From assembly GCA_947462335.1 (NCBI GenBank), contig OX381704.1:25753955-25817954 (forward strand): 64,000 nucleotides of DNA, given 5' to 3'. Positions within the stretch are counted from its first letter, which is position 1. The number at the start of each line of letters is the position of its first letter. Below the pieces are notes generated by a model. It ran no database searches. It was not told the origin of the DNA and worked only from the letters and a program-made list of their open reading frames with translations. This document shows positions 35,694-48,800 of the stretch, one piece after another. A program made the position numbers and the translations under genes. Source of the stretch: Harmothoe impar (taxonomy: Eukaryota > Annelida > Polychaeta > Phyllodocida > Polynoidae).

Positions 35694-35969
35694 CTTTCGC
35701 TTCCACGCCATAAGATATATGGTTTCAGGTGCTTTACCACTGAAAGCAGGGCATTTCAGGCATCATTTTGAGGTATTACAAGTGGGGGTAAGCCTATTGG
35801 AAGTATTTTTTAATTCAAAAAATGAGTTTTTTTGGGCAATTTCTGGTACTTTTTGGCAACTTTTAGAAATGTACGGTATGCATATTAGGGATCATTTGAA
35901 AGGCATGTCTTTGCTCTATGTGATATACTAATTACATAGTTGATAATCTTAATGGCCTTAGAGCGAGAG
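35694..35969. mobile_element. MITE with CTTTCGCTTCCACGCCAT ends, tandem copy 2
   Basis: Same order of motifs as 35385-35649, head-to-tail with about 44 bases between. Its inverted ends are more decayed (right end ttaatggccttagagcgagag). Confidence 0.6.
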
Positions 35970-38210
35970 TAGAGAAAAGAGTCTAACCCCTGCATTAGAG
36001 TCCAGGTCTGAAGGCACATGTCCTCACATATTTGCTATATATATGTTGCATAACATGCAATATCAATAGGTATGATCCCTCAGGACACTCATACTTGACA
36101 TTTCATACAAATTAATTCAATTAGACCTTTTTATACCAATTTTAAGCCCATTTGTAGCCAGGATAGAAAACCACAATATCAGGATTTATAAATCATTATG
36201 TAATAGGCCTAATAATTAGATAATTGTGTTGTTATGTTCTAGGAATAGCACTAATGAGTTGATATCAAAAGTGTGTTTCAGTGGTCAAAGAGAAATTGTG
36301 TTCTAAGATGCTATAAGGTGGCTCCAAATCTGGGTTTCTTGCTGCAATTTCAGAGAATTTCATGATTTTTATCAAATTACTTAATATCTTCATATACTTT
36401 TAACAGATAAACATTTTCTGGACCTGATATATACCACATTGACCGATGCCCATGCCAGAAATCGACTTGATATATGAAGCAACTGTTGAGCAGTGTTGAT
36501 TTGAAGTTTGATCATTTTCACTGCTCTAGGACATTCGAAAGATAAGCATTTTCCTCATTTGTAAATGAAAATTATAAAGTCACCCTTGGTTATTCAGATC
36601 AGGAAAGAAATTAGCATAGTCTCTATGGCCTGTACAAAGGATTGCTATACTACCAATGGGATATCTGAAACGTTGGAGAAATAAGAGGCCATCAAACTTG
36701 TGATATTCAGCCACTTTTCCGCAAGATGTATGAGAACAAAGGTAATATATTGGGATTTTGAGGGTTTGTAAATATGAAGGTTCAAGTATTAAATTATTGA
36801 GTCTTCATTGAATGAAGGAGTTTTATACTGTGATCAGGGATCAAGCAGTTTCTAGGATCTATTCATTTTTTCAGGGACCTCAGAACATGTACAATATGCC
36901 TGCATTATCTATGTGAGACTAAGGTCTGAAATTGGCTAAGTCGAAACTACAATTTTACATTTTCAAAAGGCTGGCAAATCCAAACCGCTGGACCGATTTC
37001 TATGATATTTAATCTGTTTTCATCTTTTAACATGGTCTATCCATCTAACTAGTTTCCACATGTGCAACTATAATATTTGAAAATGACCTGGGATACCTAA
37101 TCCAATGTACCTTTTGGATCGGCAGTTCTCATGGCCAAAAATTATCTTAATAGTGAAAAAAATCGAAAGAATCTTAAACTAGAGTTCCATATCTGTCTAT
37201 GAGTGGTAAAAAAAATCTTTTAATTCGCAGGATTAATTACTATTTTTAAATAGCCTCTGGAAAAGGGCCCTTTAGCAATGGGGGCTCGCCTTTCTACACC
37301 CTCATGCAAGCTGGCCTGTCTCGTACAATGTAATGCGGTTTCAGCGAGCCAATCTCCCGTTACAGAGTTCCGCTAAGTTGATTCTCTCGTACTTGTTATT
37401 CCTCTCTGACCCCACATGCAGATGGTGAGAACCCACTATCTACCTGGTATAGAGACTGAATTACTGAAAGTGTCACCCTCATTTGTCACTTGAATTTGTC
37501 TTAGAGCCACAATTCAAAATGATTTGGAAACCCCTTGACTTGTTCTTCAAAATTCAGAGCCTATTTTGAAAAATCCCTCCTTTCAATATCTCCATCAAAG
37601 AAGGTGGGTCAGAAACTGCAATTTATCAGCTTTCCAACACATTTTAAATGAAACTGCTGCGACAATTTTAAGTACTCCAAAAGAATTTTCTCACCTGAGT
37701 CACTAAATTCATTAGGTACTACTCCTAGTTCCGATTTTCTTTTGGGTGAGGGGGCTACAATCACCCATATCACTGCTGTCCGACTACAGTGCTACAGAGA
37801 AGCCAATCCAGTGCATTGACGTCTATGCTGTTACCAAGAATCCTAACTGATTCAATGCAAGATATGTCATAACAACCAGATGCACAACTTTGGTGAAAAA
37901 AACACAAGCATGGGCTACCATCTGAGATATCCTGCTACCTGTACAAATCCTGTGCACTAATGAATGAAATGAGCCAGTGGTTCTGCAGTGGGATTGTACA
38001 CATAGTACAGTAGCTTTAGACTTTTGCAGGCTAGCCATCTCAAATATAAGAATGAATGTCAGATTCTTATTTCTCATGACAAACAGCAACTTTTGAGTTG
38101 CTTGTGGGAAATGGCTGACTGATTTGCTAGATAACCTTCCCTCTACTGATCTTATTTTAATAACCAACCGTATATCTGTAGTACAGTGGCCCAGAAGGGC
38201 CAAATGGAAA
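35970..38210. other. Stretch without recognised genes
   Basis: AT-rich sequence. A minus-strand open frame of 126 codons at 38203-37823 has no motif that I recognise and no splice context, so it is not called. A less AT-rich patch at 37260-37440 is not an rRNA fragment that I can identify. Confidence 0.5.
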
Positions 38211-38690
38211 GCAATTCAAAATGTGAGAGTTGGCACACAAACCGCAAAAGTTGAAACACAAAATGTGAAAGTTGAAAATCAAAAATGTGAAACTCAAAAC
38301 GCAAAAAGTGAAAAGCCAAAACAGCAAAAGTACTTTCAGATTTCAGGTTTGACATTTCAAATTTCAAAGTCAATCTGTCAACAGCTTGTAACAGGTATCC
38401 TTTAGCATGAGGTATGGTTCATGAGCCAGAGAAAGCGAGCATTACGGCGAAAAATGTCAAATTTCACAAAAGGGTCAGATTTCAGATAAATGTCAAACTT
38501 CAGAAAAGGGTCAGATTTTTTGTTAAATGTCCATTTGGCCAAAAAAACGTGAAATTTCATAAAGGGTCGGATCCTTGATAAATATCCAATTTGGCGAGGA
38601 AAAGGTTTATATCACAAAGAGGTCAGGTTCTTGAAAAATGTCCAATTTAGCGGGACATTTTTCGAAAATCTTTGTTTTTTTTGCCAAATT
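38210..38690. repeat. Two degenerate minisatellite stretches
   Basis: 38215-38345 repeats a unit near aaaatgtgaaagttgaaacac. 38430-38690 repeats a unit near aaatgtc(a/c)aattt..aaaagggtcagat, the last part in inverted sense (gacatttttc...ggacattttt). Similar phrases occur at 22690-22800. Confidence 0.55.
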
Positions 38691-39009
38691 GGACATTTTT
38701 CTACATTAGCATTTTCCCACAATTCATAATGACATAGAAGTGCTACCCAATGGACAGGCATTCTACTAATAACATTAAATCAGATCATATAACAACATTT
38801 CAGTGCCATTTTCATATGTCTGTATGCCTATTGCCTATAATTGTATTCATCAAATCATTGCAAAATTAAAAAGCTTGTTGAATACTCTATCATTTGCTGT
38901 TGTTGAATATGAAATGCCTAACAACAGCACTGCATTTCAGGACATGGATCAAGAAGGACTGCTCATGAATTAAATACATTATGTATACACCTTTTCTTTT
39001 CCTTTTTAG

Positions 39010-40038
39010 ATGGCTGTTGTATCAAGAACAACCCTACTTGGGTATGGCTTAATGTTGACCTACGTTGTCCTGTTCTCCCTGTCAGCAGCCGCAGTGCAGG
39101 CTCTAGAGAGGACAGTTCCCGATTTCCAACTGGGAATATTCCGCTATGTGGTTGGAGTATTACTGACACTATTCCCCATATATGGCTCTGGACTAAGTCT
39201 TAAACTACCCAATGAGTTAGTCTGGTATGTCTTCTGCCTTGCCTTATGTTCCATGACCTACAATGGCTTATTCTACTTTGCAGTCTCTGTTCTGCCACTG
39301 AGTCATGCCTCATCACTGTCCTATGTCTCCCAGACAGTTGTCATGGTGATTGTATCCATAGTCCTGCTGCATGAGAAGGGCAGTCTTGTTGTGTATACTG
39401 CAGTATTTGGGTGCATACTGGGAATGCTTCTACTACTTCAACCATGGTCAGACTTCAACCAAGGCTTCACTCCTGGATTTGCTGAATCTATTTCCCAAGA
39501 AAACAACACTGTAACATTAAGAAACATTTCTCCCGTTGATACACCTGTTGCTATCTCACATCCCAATGACCACATGATATTAGGCATTGGGTATCTTGCA
39601 GTTGTTATCACTGGTGGAATTGAAGTATACACCATCATTCTCGTGAGCAATTATCTGAATGGGATTAATCCCATTGTCAATGTCTTCTATGCTGCTTTGC
39701 TGTGTGTGCTGCCAAATGTGCTGTGCTCCTTTTACTTAGAACAACCTGTGATGATCAGTGACCCGTACACGATCATACTGATACTGGCACATGCCTTGGC
39801 TCTTGCATTAGGTCTAATGGCATTGAATCGTGCCTGTCAGCTCATAAGTCCTGTACAAGTGGCAATAACACTTAACTTTGGGTTAGTTGTTAGTGTCATT
39901 CTGCAGTATACCTTACTCAGTGGACATCTGTATGGGAGGAGGAACATACTAGAGGTAGCTGGGTGCCTTCTGGTCACCCTCTCCATCACATTGAGTGCAG
40001 TGTCTAATGAAAAAAACCATGAGGATTTTAATCCATGA
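39010..40038 (+). CDS. Drug/metabolite transporter superfamily membrane protein (SLC35G-like)
   Basis: A complete 342-residue frame without introns. Hydropathy by eye gives about ten membrane segments in two EamA-type halves. The first half (residues 8-145) has RYVVGVLLTLFPIYG and ends at HEKGSLVVYTAVFGCILGML, the typical fourth-to-fifth helix junction of this fold. A polar loop (145-190) has N-glycosylation sites NNT and NIS. The second half (192-325) contains LMALNRACQLISPVQVAI, the usual helix-8/9 signature. The family moves nucleotide-sugars or metabolites across membranes; the substrate is unknown. TAG precedes the ATG in frame, so this is the first usable start unless TTTTTAG is a splice acceptor for a 5' UTR exon. 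Human SLC35G genes also have single-exon coding regions. Intact, no signs of decay. Confidence 0.85.
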   Translation: MAVVSRTTLLGYGLMLTYVVLFSLSAAAVQALERTVPDFQLGIFRYVVGVLLTLFPIYGSGLSLKLPNELVWYVFCLALCSMTYNGLFYFAVSVLPLSHASSLSYVSQTVVMVIVSIVLLHEKGSLVVYTAVFGCILGMLLLLQPWSDFNQGFTPGFAESISQENNTVTLRNISPVDTPVAISHPNDHMILGIGYLAVVITGGIEVYTIILVSNYLNGINPIVNVFYAALLCVLPNVLCSFYLEQPVMISDPYTIILILAHALALALGLMALNRACQLISPVQVAITLNFGLVVSVILQYTLLSGHLYGRRNILEVAGCLLVTLSITLSAVSNEKNHEDFNP

Positions 40039-40510
40039 TTATTTAGGTTTGGTTCACCTATAACCCGTGGGTAAACCCCCAGTGCAGGGCATACAAGATT
40101 CACAAAATCTAGATGAGGATAGGCCCAATACAAGAGTTTTTGTAAGTATAGTGCAGTTGTAAAATGGTGATTTTCAGACCCTATGTGAGGGCTCCAGGAT
40201 ACTCTGGGTTATATGCAGGTTGTGGGTTATATGCCAGAATTTACAGAAGTTTAAACCACACTCCATCAAATCATTTCTAAAACAATCAAATCATTCCATG
40301 TGTGTTTCACTATTATTATACTCACTGAAATCAGTTTGAAGAGCTACGTGTTTGTGTGACAATCTGCAAGTCAAAAGTATTTATTTTTTCTCATATTTTC
40401 TTTGTAATTCCAAAAGAGTGGTAATATTTCTATGTTTACTGTGTACTGGCTATTGCCTACTGGTCACTCCTGCACTGAAGCCAGGGGTCGTTGACCACTG
40501 AGTCACTGAG

Positions 40511-40675
40511 CAGGGGCGTGGCAACCGGGGGGGACGGGGGGGACATGTCCCCCCCCCCCCCACTTTTGACCAACCCCCAAAAAGGTCAAACCAAAAAGGT
40601 CTAGTAAAAAGGGGTCAAAATGGGTCAAAATACCGCTCAGTCCCCCCTACTTTGAAACTGCTTGCCACGCCCCTG
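40511..40675. mobile_element. 165-bp MITE with CAGGGGCGTGGCAA ends, copy 2
   Basis: Same ends and length as 12293-12457 but in opposite orientation (cacttttgaccaacccccaa here against ggttggtcaaaagtgggg). The flanks (tcactgag and gccactgt) do not show an exact duplication. Confidence 0.7.
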
Positions 40676-42861
40676 GCCACTGTCCAAGGTTCAGGGTTCC
40701 TCTGGTATGCAGCAACATGGTCTCCCTGCTTCACATCCACGTGGTATTTTGTCGTGCGCAGGGATGTAGAATGTAGTATTCTAGATTAAGTGATGAGGAG
40801 CTTTATAGGTGTGATTATGCAATGTTAAATAACTAATTACTAATATGATCAATTATATGTGGGGAATATTGATTATGGTTAGGACTTTAATTATACATAG
40901 TGAACTATGCACCAATATACACCTAAATGGATGTCTGCTACATAATGTGCTTTATGGTATGTACAGGTGTACTGCACCTGGTGGCCTATGTACCATAGCC
41001 TTATCTAACCCTGATTACATGATGATTCTTATCTGATGAATATTCATGAGAGGTGGGCAGAGCCTGCTGGGAACACTTGGAAATAAACAGATTTTGATTT
41101 GCTTTGAATGAGACAACAACTCTGTGTTCTTCTCCACTTAATTCAGCATTTACAGAGAGACGGACAGCCCAGTCCGTCCCGCACTATATAAGGAGTTTAA
41201 GATACTCAGTCAACAGTGTGTCTCAGGCCTGTGTGCTGAACATGCTACCTCTGAACATTGCTCCATCTGTGTGAACACTCCATTACTAGCTATTACTCAC
41301 CTTTGTTCAGTTATTGACTTGAACGTGTGGTTATTCAGAATATGCCAATTCAGAACTAAGGACTTCACCCGATTATTCAGTACACTTGATAACAACTACA
41401 AAATGAAATCATCTTCATTTTCACTTCTGCACATGAACTCAAGCTGAACCGTTTTTGCTATTTGATCATTGATCCTAGATCACCAATTAGTAACCCTATA
41501 GTGATGAAACAGCATGAGACAGGAAATGAATTGTATCAATCCATTACATATGAGTTCATAGTCATTGCTAATCTAGTAGACCTACTAAAACTTACATGTA
41601 TAAAATAATTATGATCTAAAGTATATAGTTATGCACATAGAAACTTCAAATGTTGCACATATCACAATGTACTAATCATAAGGTTACCCTACCATGACAA
41701 CAGAGTTATACCAGATGTGTACTGTACACTTTTATACAGAGCTTTCTGTCATACATTTTACCGGGCCAAAGGGCCAATTACTTGGGGAAGGACCACTTGA
41801 CAGGGGCCAATTGGTAAGGATGTCTTTATCCCAAGGCCAGTTATCATGCAGGCCACTTACCCGGTGTCAATTTCCACACAGGACCCACATGTATTCCATC
41901 CCAATGCCAAATGAAAAATATGAAAGAATAAAAAGATCATATTTTTTCACATACAACCTTTGTATACTGAGGCGACGATAGTACCTACGCTTATTTAAGA
42001 CCCCTGCGCTTAGAAATGCAAGCCATTACGGTATCTTTTGATACTGTCTCAACTGGTTTTCGTAACAAATGAAACCAAACCATGCAGCCCACATTTTCCT
42101 AAGTACGATGTAATTCATTTAGTAATTGTTACAGAAATGCATATCATATACTAAGTTCAAGTTTAAGTTTATTGCACAATCACTCCAGAGGTCTGAATAC
42201 ATGTAGATAAGTTCCTCCCAATATAAGTATAGCCAAATGAAAATTCCTTTGTTTGTAATAAATGATATACATGTACATGTATGAGTATTGACAACCTGAG
42301 TATTGACCCTGTGTACCCTGATATTGACCCTGGAGGACTGGACCCTGGATGGACGGAGACTGGACACAAAGAGGCCTGATGCTACATGTGTGAGGGGTTT
42401 CTTTGGGGCGGGTGGATGTGCACCGCAGGGTGTGGAGCCGGGCCCGTGCACTCAGGACTAAAAGGGGACGCCATCTGCGTTCTCAGTCCTCATATTACCC
42501 CTTAGACACCGATCTACAACCCTTTTATGGAATACACATTTCTCTGGGCCAAAACAGAGCCCTACTTATAGAAAACACAGAGATACTTAATCGTCTGAAG
42601 ACAAACAGTATCCGTCTTTCTTCCTTAGAGTACACGTACATGATGTTTCCTTGAAAGAGAAACCCCCTTATTTCAAATACACACGAAGGAAAATACACCT
42701 TATTCTGGGCATCCATGGGCATGGGCAGTGTATGGGAAATACCTACATCTTGTGTATATTAGAATCCATGCAGGTGGCGTCCCCTACAGGTATCAAGTGC
42801 AGGGCTGGGCATGGCATGGGTGTGGAGTTCGGGGGGTGGAGGGGGTGGAGGGGGGGGGGGG
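40676..42861. other. Stretch without recognised genes
   Basis: At 41187-41193 there is a TATATAA-like box after an inverted gacggac/gtccgtc motif, and aataaa at 41083. Together these could be a solo LTR or the promoter of an unseen transcript, but nothing coding follows. 42160-42660 has open frames with no motif. I call no gene. Confidence 0.45.
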
Positions 42862-45800
42862 TTAGTTGCTGATGTCAGCCCCGACCCTCGCCATCCAGAG
42901 TCTGGAGATAGCTCTGACGTGGCGCTCAGCTTTGGTAACTGTCTGTGAGGCTACATGTATACATTATTTATGATGAAGTTCTCTCGTATCAAACTAATTA
43001 GTTATCTGATATTCCAACTCTTCTTTTGGGGCGGCGTATCAAGCTTATTAATTTTGATCGCACAATGTTAAATCTACGACTCCTCAACTCTATGTGTACA
43101 AACATGTACATGTATGTACAAATGTATACGTACTATATACGCTGATTGTCTGTTCGATTTGGTTATTTTTTCATTCTTTTTATTTTCTCTTCACACAATT
43201 AGGTATTCCGCATTCGCTGCTATTCTTCCCATTGCGTTATAAATAAATTGTTATATTTAAGAAAAGAAAGAAGCAATATCTCAACCTAGATGATCATATC
43301 GCCAAAATATCGAAATAATGAACACAATAACAGAATACCAAGTCTCAGGTCTGACACCTATATAAATGACCATATAAATAAGTCAAATATGACCATGTCC
43401 TTTTTTGTGTCCGGTTGGTGTGCAGCATATGTTCCGGACGTTAAGAATTGTCTGTTGGGAGACAAACGGTACATACATGACGCAGACTGAGGCACATCAT
43501 ACATTGTGTTGATTATCACAGATTGTAAGACTGGGACGGACAAGAAGTGAGAGACTTTGAGAGCTCTGTGCTTATCTTGGGGTTATCTGGTACCAAAACA
43601 AATGCATCGATTGGTGTCCTTTGCATTGATGGTAGTTTAATATTTACAGATATATATAATCCTAAGTATGAGTGATACTGAAAGATGTCGACATCTGCAA
43701 TTTACATGCGTAAATATTTAACTCATTGTATCTCCTGTCAGACCTGACGTAGGTCTGGTAAAAGCGCCCTCACCAAAGAGGGGTCAATATGTTGCCCCAA
43801 CGCCCCCAAATGCCCCAGGTGTACCCAAGCGTAGGAGAGCCAGGAGCGGAGACCCCCCCCCCCCCCGGGGGGGGGGGGTACTTGAATTTTTTCTGATGTG
43901 GGTGTGCGGCTGGACCAATGACAACCCTTAGGGAGTGTTCATTTATTATTTACAGGGGGGGTGGCGTAAAAATTTCCGACCCCTTCTGAGGGGGGGGGCG
44001 TAAAAAATTCTGACCCCTCTTGAGGGGGGGGCGTAAAAATTTAAGCCCCTTTTTAGCCAAAAAGCCCGCGCGTTACTATAGTTCAAAGGGGGGGGGGGGC
44101 GAAAAATTTTCGGCGCCTTCGGCGAGGGGGGCGCGAAACGTTTTACGCGCTCTCGAGGGGGGGGCGTAAAAAAATTTCGCCCCTCCGCGCAAATCTCACC
44201 ACCCCCCCCTGTAATTAATAGATGAACACTCCCTTACCCTTGCTAGGAAGCTTTTGCTTCAAAAACCTACCCTTGCTAGAGCACTTTTGGCCGAAAAGTC
44301 CTAGCTTTGAAAAGGAAAAACACAAAATGTACAATGGATGAGTAATTTCACTGAGAAATTTTACCCATGTCCACAAATTTTAGCGAACAAATTGGCAAAA
44401 ATGGGACATTTTGGTGAAAAACATGTCATTTTGGTGAAAAAGTGACCCTTGCTAGGACGATTTAATCAAAAGTAGACCCTTGCTAGGCAGATTTTGTTGA
44501 AAAACTGCCCTTGCCAGCCGCACACCTGTGTATACAAAATATACTAAGTGCCCCCCGCCCCCGGGGCGGAGACAGAACTGACACATCCCTTGTCTGGCTA
44601 TGGCAGTGGTGAGGTGGGTGGGTGGGTGTGCAAGGTGCCAGCGTGACATCGCTGTAATCTACCTCTGGGTGGGGAGCAGCTCAGGTGTGAGCAGTTCATG
44701 CCGCCTGACACCCCTCACCCTCACCCAATCCTACCGCGATTCGCCATCCCTGAGTCACCAGGGCGGGCATGGTCAGCTTGTCCCTGCATGGCCTAGCTCT
44801 TCCCCACATCGCACCACGAGGAGTGGTCAATGCCTGGGGTCAAAGTTAAACAATAGGGGATCTAGGGGTTATTTCCGGGTGTGTGTGGGGGGGATTCTTT
44901 CCCTCCCGCATTACTTAGCTTGCATTGGTCCAAATGAGTGCGCCCCTCAGCCCCTATATCTGCTGTTCTTAAAAAATGTTTCCCTCAACTTAAACGTTAA
45001 ATAATAGTCCATGTCCAGTAGACATCATCTGTTTATGCCCGATGGTTGATATTTTGTATCGAATAAAGTCTAATAAAATATGCATTTATCATAAGGAAGT
45101 ACCTACCTTGACCCTCATCCGCACGGGGCCATAGCCCGGCACGTGACGATACACCTCCGCCATGTTCCGAGGTAGGTAGTGAACCTGAACAAAGTGTCCC
45201 CACTGGGAGCCGGTCTGTTACCTATTATGTGTCCACTGAAAGGATTAATTATACCTCACAGTGAAGCCATTAGTCGGGATATTATTCTGTGTTTCCTTCA
45301 GCCTTAACAGTCCATACATAGGTACCAAGAGCTACGTTTACCCAGAGGAGGAACTAAGAAGGGGAACCTCTCAGTCTAGTCCACTACAGTTATGACTGTG
45401 TTGCATGTGATCCCATTGATGAGAGGTAACAATAATTGTTTGTCTCTATCCCATAATGATTATGTCGATCTACAGCCGCCAGCTGGCGCTACCATCTGCC
45501 TCCCGTATTTGTCACGTTCATGTCCACAATGCACCGCGAGATTTCACATTGGCGGCTGGCCACAGGATCACAAGAAATGGGCCATTAACCCTTTAGTGGT
45601 TGCATGGTGTTAATTGGTTCGTTTTATTGCATTATGTCCATGTGTCACTATGCATAAACACAGCCCTGGCGAGTAACTCGCCAGAGCTACATTCAAGCAT
45701 GTGGGATTGATGGCTTACAGTGTATGATACACTCCCGATGTACCCCGATGGGTCTACGTGATGCATGATTGTACATGATTGCAGCCCTGGCGAGTTGAGA

Positions 45801-48800
45801 CTGACCAGGACCGCATGCATGCATCATGACATTAACATTGAAACACTCTGCGTCCCATAAAGGCTAAAACACTCTATGAAGAAAGCATACATAAAAAATA
45901 GGACAATCAATGAGGTCGGGGTGGGGTGGGATGTGCAACAGCTCGATGTGGCCGGGTCAAGACCTTTGTTTTCATTCCTCTGATCATATATGTGTTGAAT
46001 ACGAGAACTGGTCCAATATACATTGTAAACATGATCTATCCATAATTTATGGATGATAGTAATATTAGGGAGTGCTCATTTTTTAACAACAGGGGGGGGG
46101 GCGGTGAGATTTCGCGCGCGAAATTTTTTCACCCCCCCCCCCTAGAGGGGTCGAAATTTTCTGCCCCCCCCCCCCTGGCAGGCCGAAAATCGTGCGCATT
46201 CGCGCCCCTTTGTAGCATAGTAACGCGCGGGCTTTTTCCCTCAAAACAGGTTGAATTTTTTTGACCCCCCCCCAAGAGGGGTGTACAATTTTTACCCCCC
46301 TCTCCGGTCAAGGGGTCCAAATTTTTTACCCCCCCCACAAATCCACCACCCCCCCTGTTGTTAAAAAATGAGCACTCCCTTATTACCATATTCGACAATA
46401 ATTATGTTCTGCATAATCCTTAAAAGTTGATTCTTGAGCCAAATAGAAAATAAGATTTGTTTCCGGTCACCCGACGGAGTCTAGCAAAACAGTGCCCCTG
46501 TTCTTGTTTTTTGATTTTTAGAAAATTTTGCTTTTTTCCAGTTTTTACGGTTTGCAAATCAGACAATTATTAAGGATTGTATAGTGAAAACTTTTTTTCA
46601 TTTTGGCCTTAATCTTATAATGCATTTATCATTCTTTGCAAATTCTTAAAACTATACCCTGTAATATTGTGAGACACCATTCAATCATACACCATTATAC
46701 ACGAAAAGAAAGGGATTTTGAAAAGGGTGCATACAAAAGGAAATAAAAGGGGGTCCAGAGCAGAGCTTATCACTGTAAAAACAGTGTTTAACTTTAAACA
46801 CCAAAAAACTTAAGACATCTAAACAGACTTTATGTTTGTGTTTATTTATGTATGTATGTATGTATGTAGTGTATCTCTAAAGTTCAGAAAATCTGCAGAA
46901 ATGATATAAGTACTCCAATTACAAGCAAAGTCCGCACCAGAAAAGTGGTAATTAATGGAGTGTGATCCCCTGCCTATATTTGGGGCACAGTTTATAAACA
47001 AGGAAATATAGTATTTTGCCTAAAACTGGATCATGGCTGTGTCTGTTTGTCATAATTGGTATACAAATGTACCTGTTTAAACACTTAACATATATACATT
47101 GTAACAATGTTAAATACTTTATCAGTTTAGATTTAAACACATTTAATCTAAACATCTAAACACTAGACCTAAACATGTTTAAGTGTTTAGATATTTAACA
47201 CAATTTTATCCCACCAGGTGGCAGCTAAGTACATGGATGGACTTTCCCCACCCATCTCTAAGCTGATCCTTGAATAAATAAACAAAGAATCATATCATTT
47301 GAGTGATTCAAATATGGGAACATATGGCTAGTATTACACAAAAAGTAGGTCTATGATTTGGGGTTTAGACTAATAGAAATAATGTGCAGAAAAGCTATAA
47401 CTACTGGGGACACCTGTTCTGTGGGACATAAGAAAATATATAGCAATGTTCCCTCTATCATTCTGTTGCACACATTACCCAGTTACTTAGCGTGGATGCT
47501 ATGTAACATATGTGATGACACTCTATAAAAGTGTTATAAAATGCTACTGTTTCCAGGCTATCTGAATATAGAATAGTAAATAGGACCGATAATATATCCT
47601 AATATGCACAGTACAATCACAGTTCTACACAATATATATCTAAACCCTTCCTTGGTCTAAACTCTATACATGTAAACACCTACTAGATCTAAACACTTTG
47701 CACACTCAACATGTTTTATCTAAACAGGTTTAAAAATTAAACATGTTTAGATAGAAAAAAGTGTTTATAAATGTGGGCCAAGATAGTGTTGAGAAACGTG
47801 TTTAGCCACTAAACATGCGCATTTACACCCTAAACACTGTTTTTACAGTGATATAGGCACGCCGCAGAACAATGGCCACTGATAAGACTGATAAGGGTGA
47901 TAATCTGTAATACACCCCTATCTCAACCCCTTCCATTTTGTCTCTGGTGTGAAGTAAGGAGTTTTACCTGACTATCCAGTAGGCCATAGTGGGTTGGGGG
48001 GGGGGGGGGGGCTTATGCCCAATAATGTGACAATCGATGGCTTAGGTCTATACAAAAAAAAAAGAGGTTTGTTTCTGGAAAAACAAAGCCGGGTCTCCCT
48101 CTTTTTTCGCTTCTTCATTTTTGCTTTGCTACATGCCAGTTTTCATAGATTGTAAATCGGACAATTTTAAATGATTTTAGAGGGAAAACGCTAAGACCCG
48201 CCCAAAAATGGGGATATGCAAAAAAATAATTCAAAAAGAAAAAATGGGCAGGCCGGTTCTGGTGTGACCGACCATAATAATTATGTTACCCAACCTTCCC
48301 TTTTGAATTGGCATTAATATAGATCATTCAGGTGGAAGCACTGTATGTTACGAGATCTATGTTACTTAAATGTCACTGAGCATAACTTAACATACTTGAC
48401 GTCAGACCTGCATAGCATTATGTAAACGTCATGTATGTGAATAGTTGTGCATACCTATTCGATATCTACAGAACGTTAGGTCTACATAAACGTTTAAAAC
48501 TCGGGAGGTCATGGTCAACAGTCGTGTTCAGTTGTTATAAGTTGAGATACCCGGTAATTTTGAACTGCTATAATGATCTTACATATGGTTGTGAATTCAT
48601 CCGGATTCATGGAGTGTTAAATTTCCCTTCCACATGAGAATATCCCCCACTAAATGACATACATTTGACTCTGGTTGATATTTGAGACAGAGAGTACGAC
48701 ATCACCTCCATGTCAGTGGACGTGACAACACAAGCTGCTACCACCCAATATGTTTACTGTCTTGTCACTGCAAATTAAGATATATTACTGACTAAGGCGT

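Noticed and set aside
37260..37440. Less AT-rich patch resembling an rRNA fragment (ctctcgtacttg)
   Set aside because: Compared on both strands with conserved 28S phrases such as cagtacgagaggaac; the match does not extend.
37823..38203. 126-codon minus-strand frame
   Set aside because: No recognised motif, no splice context and AT-rich surroundings; length alone is within chance for this window.
44600..45004. 134-codon plus-strand frame
   Set aside because: It lies opposite the intron of the unrecognised gene, shows no splice logic, and its composition follows local GC-rich sequence.
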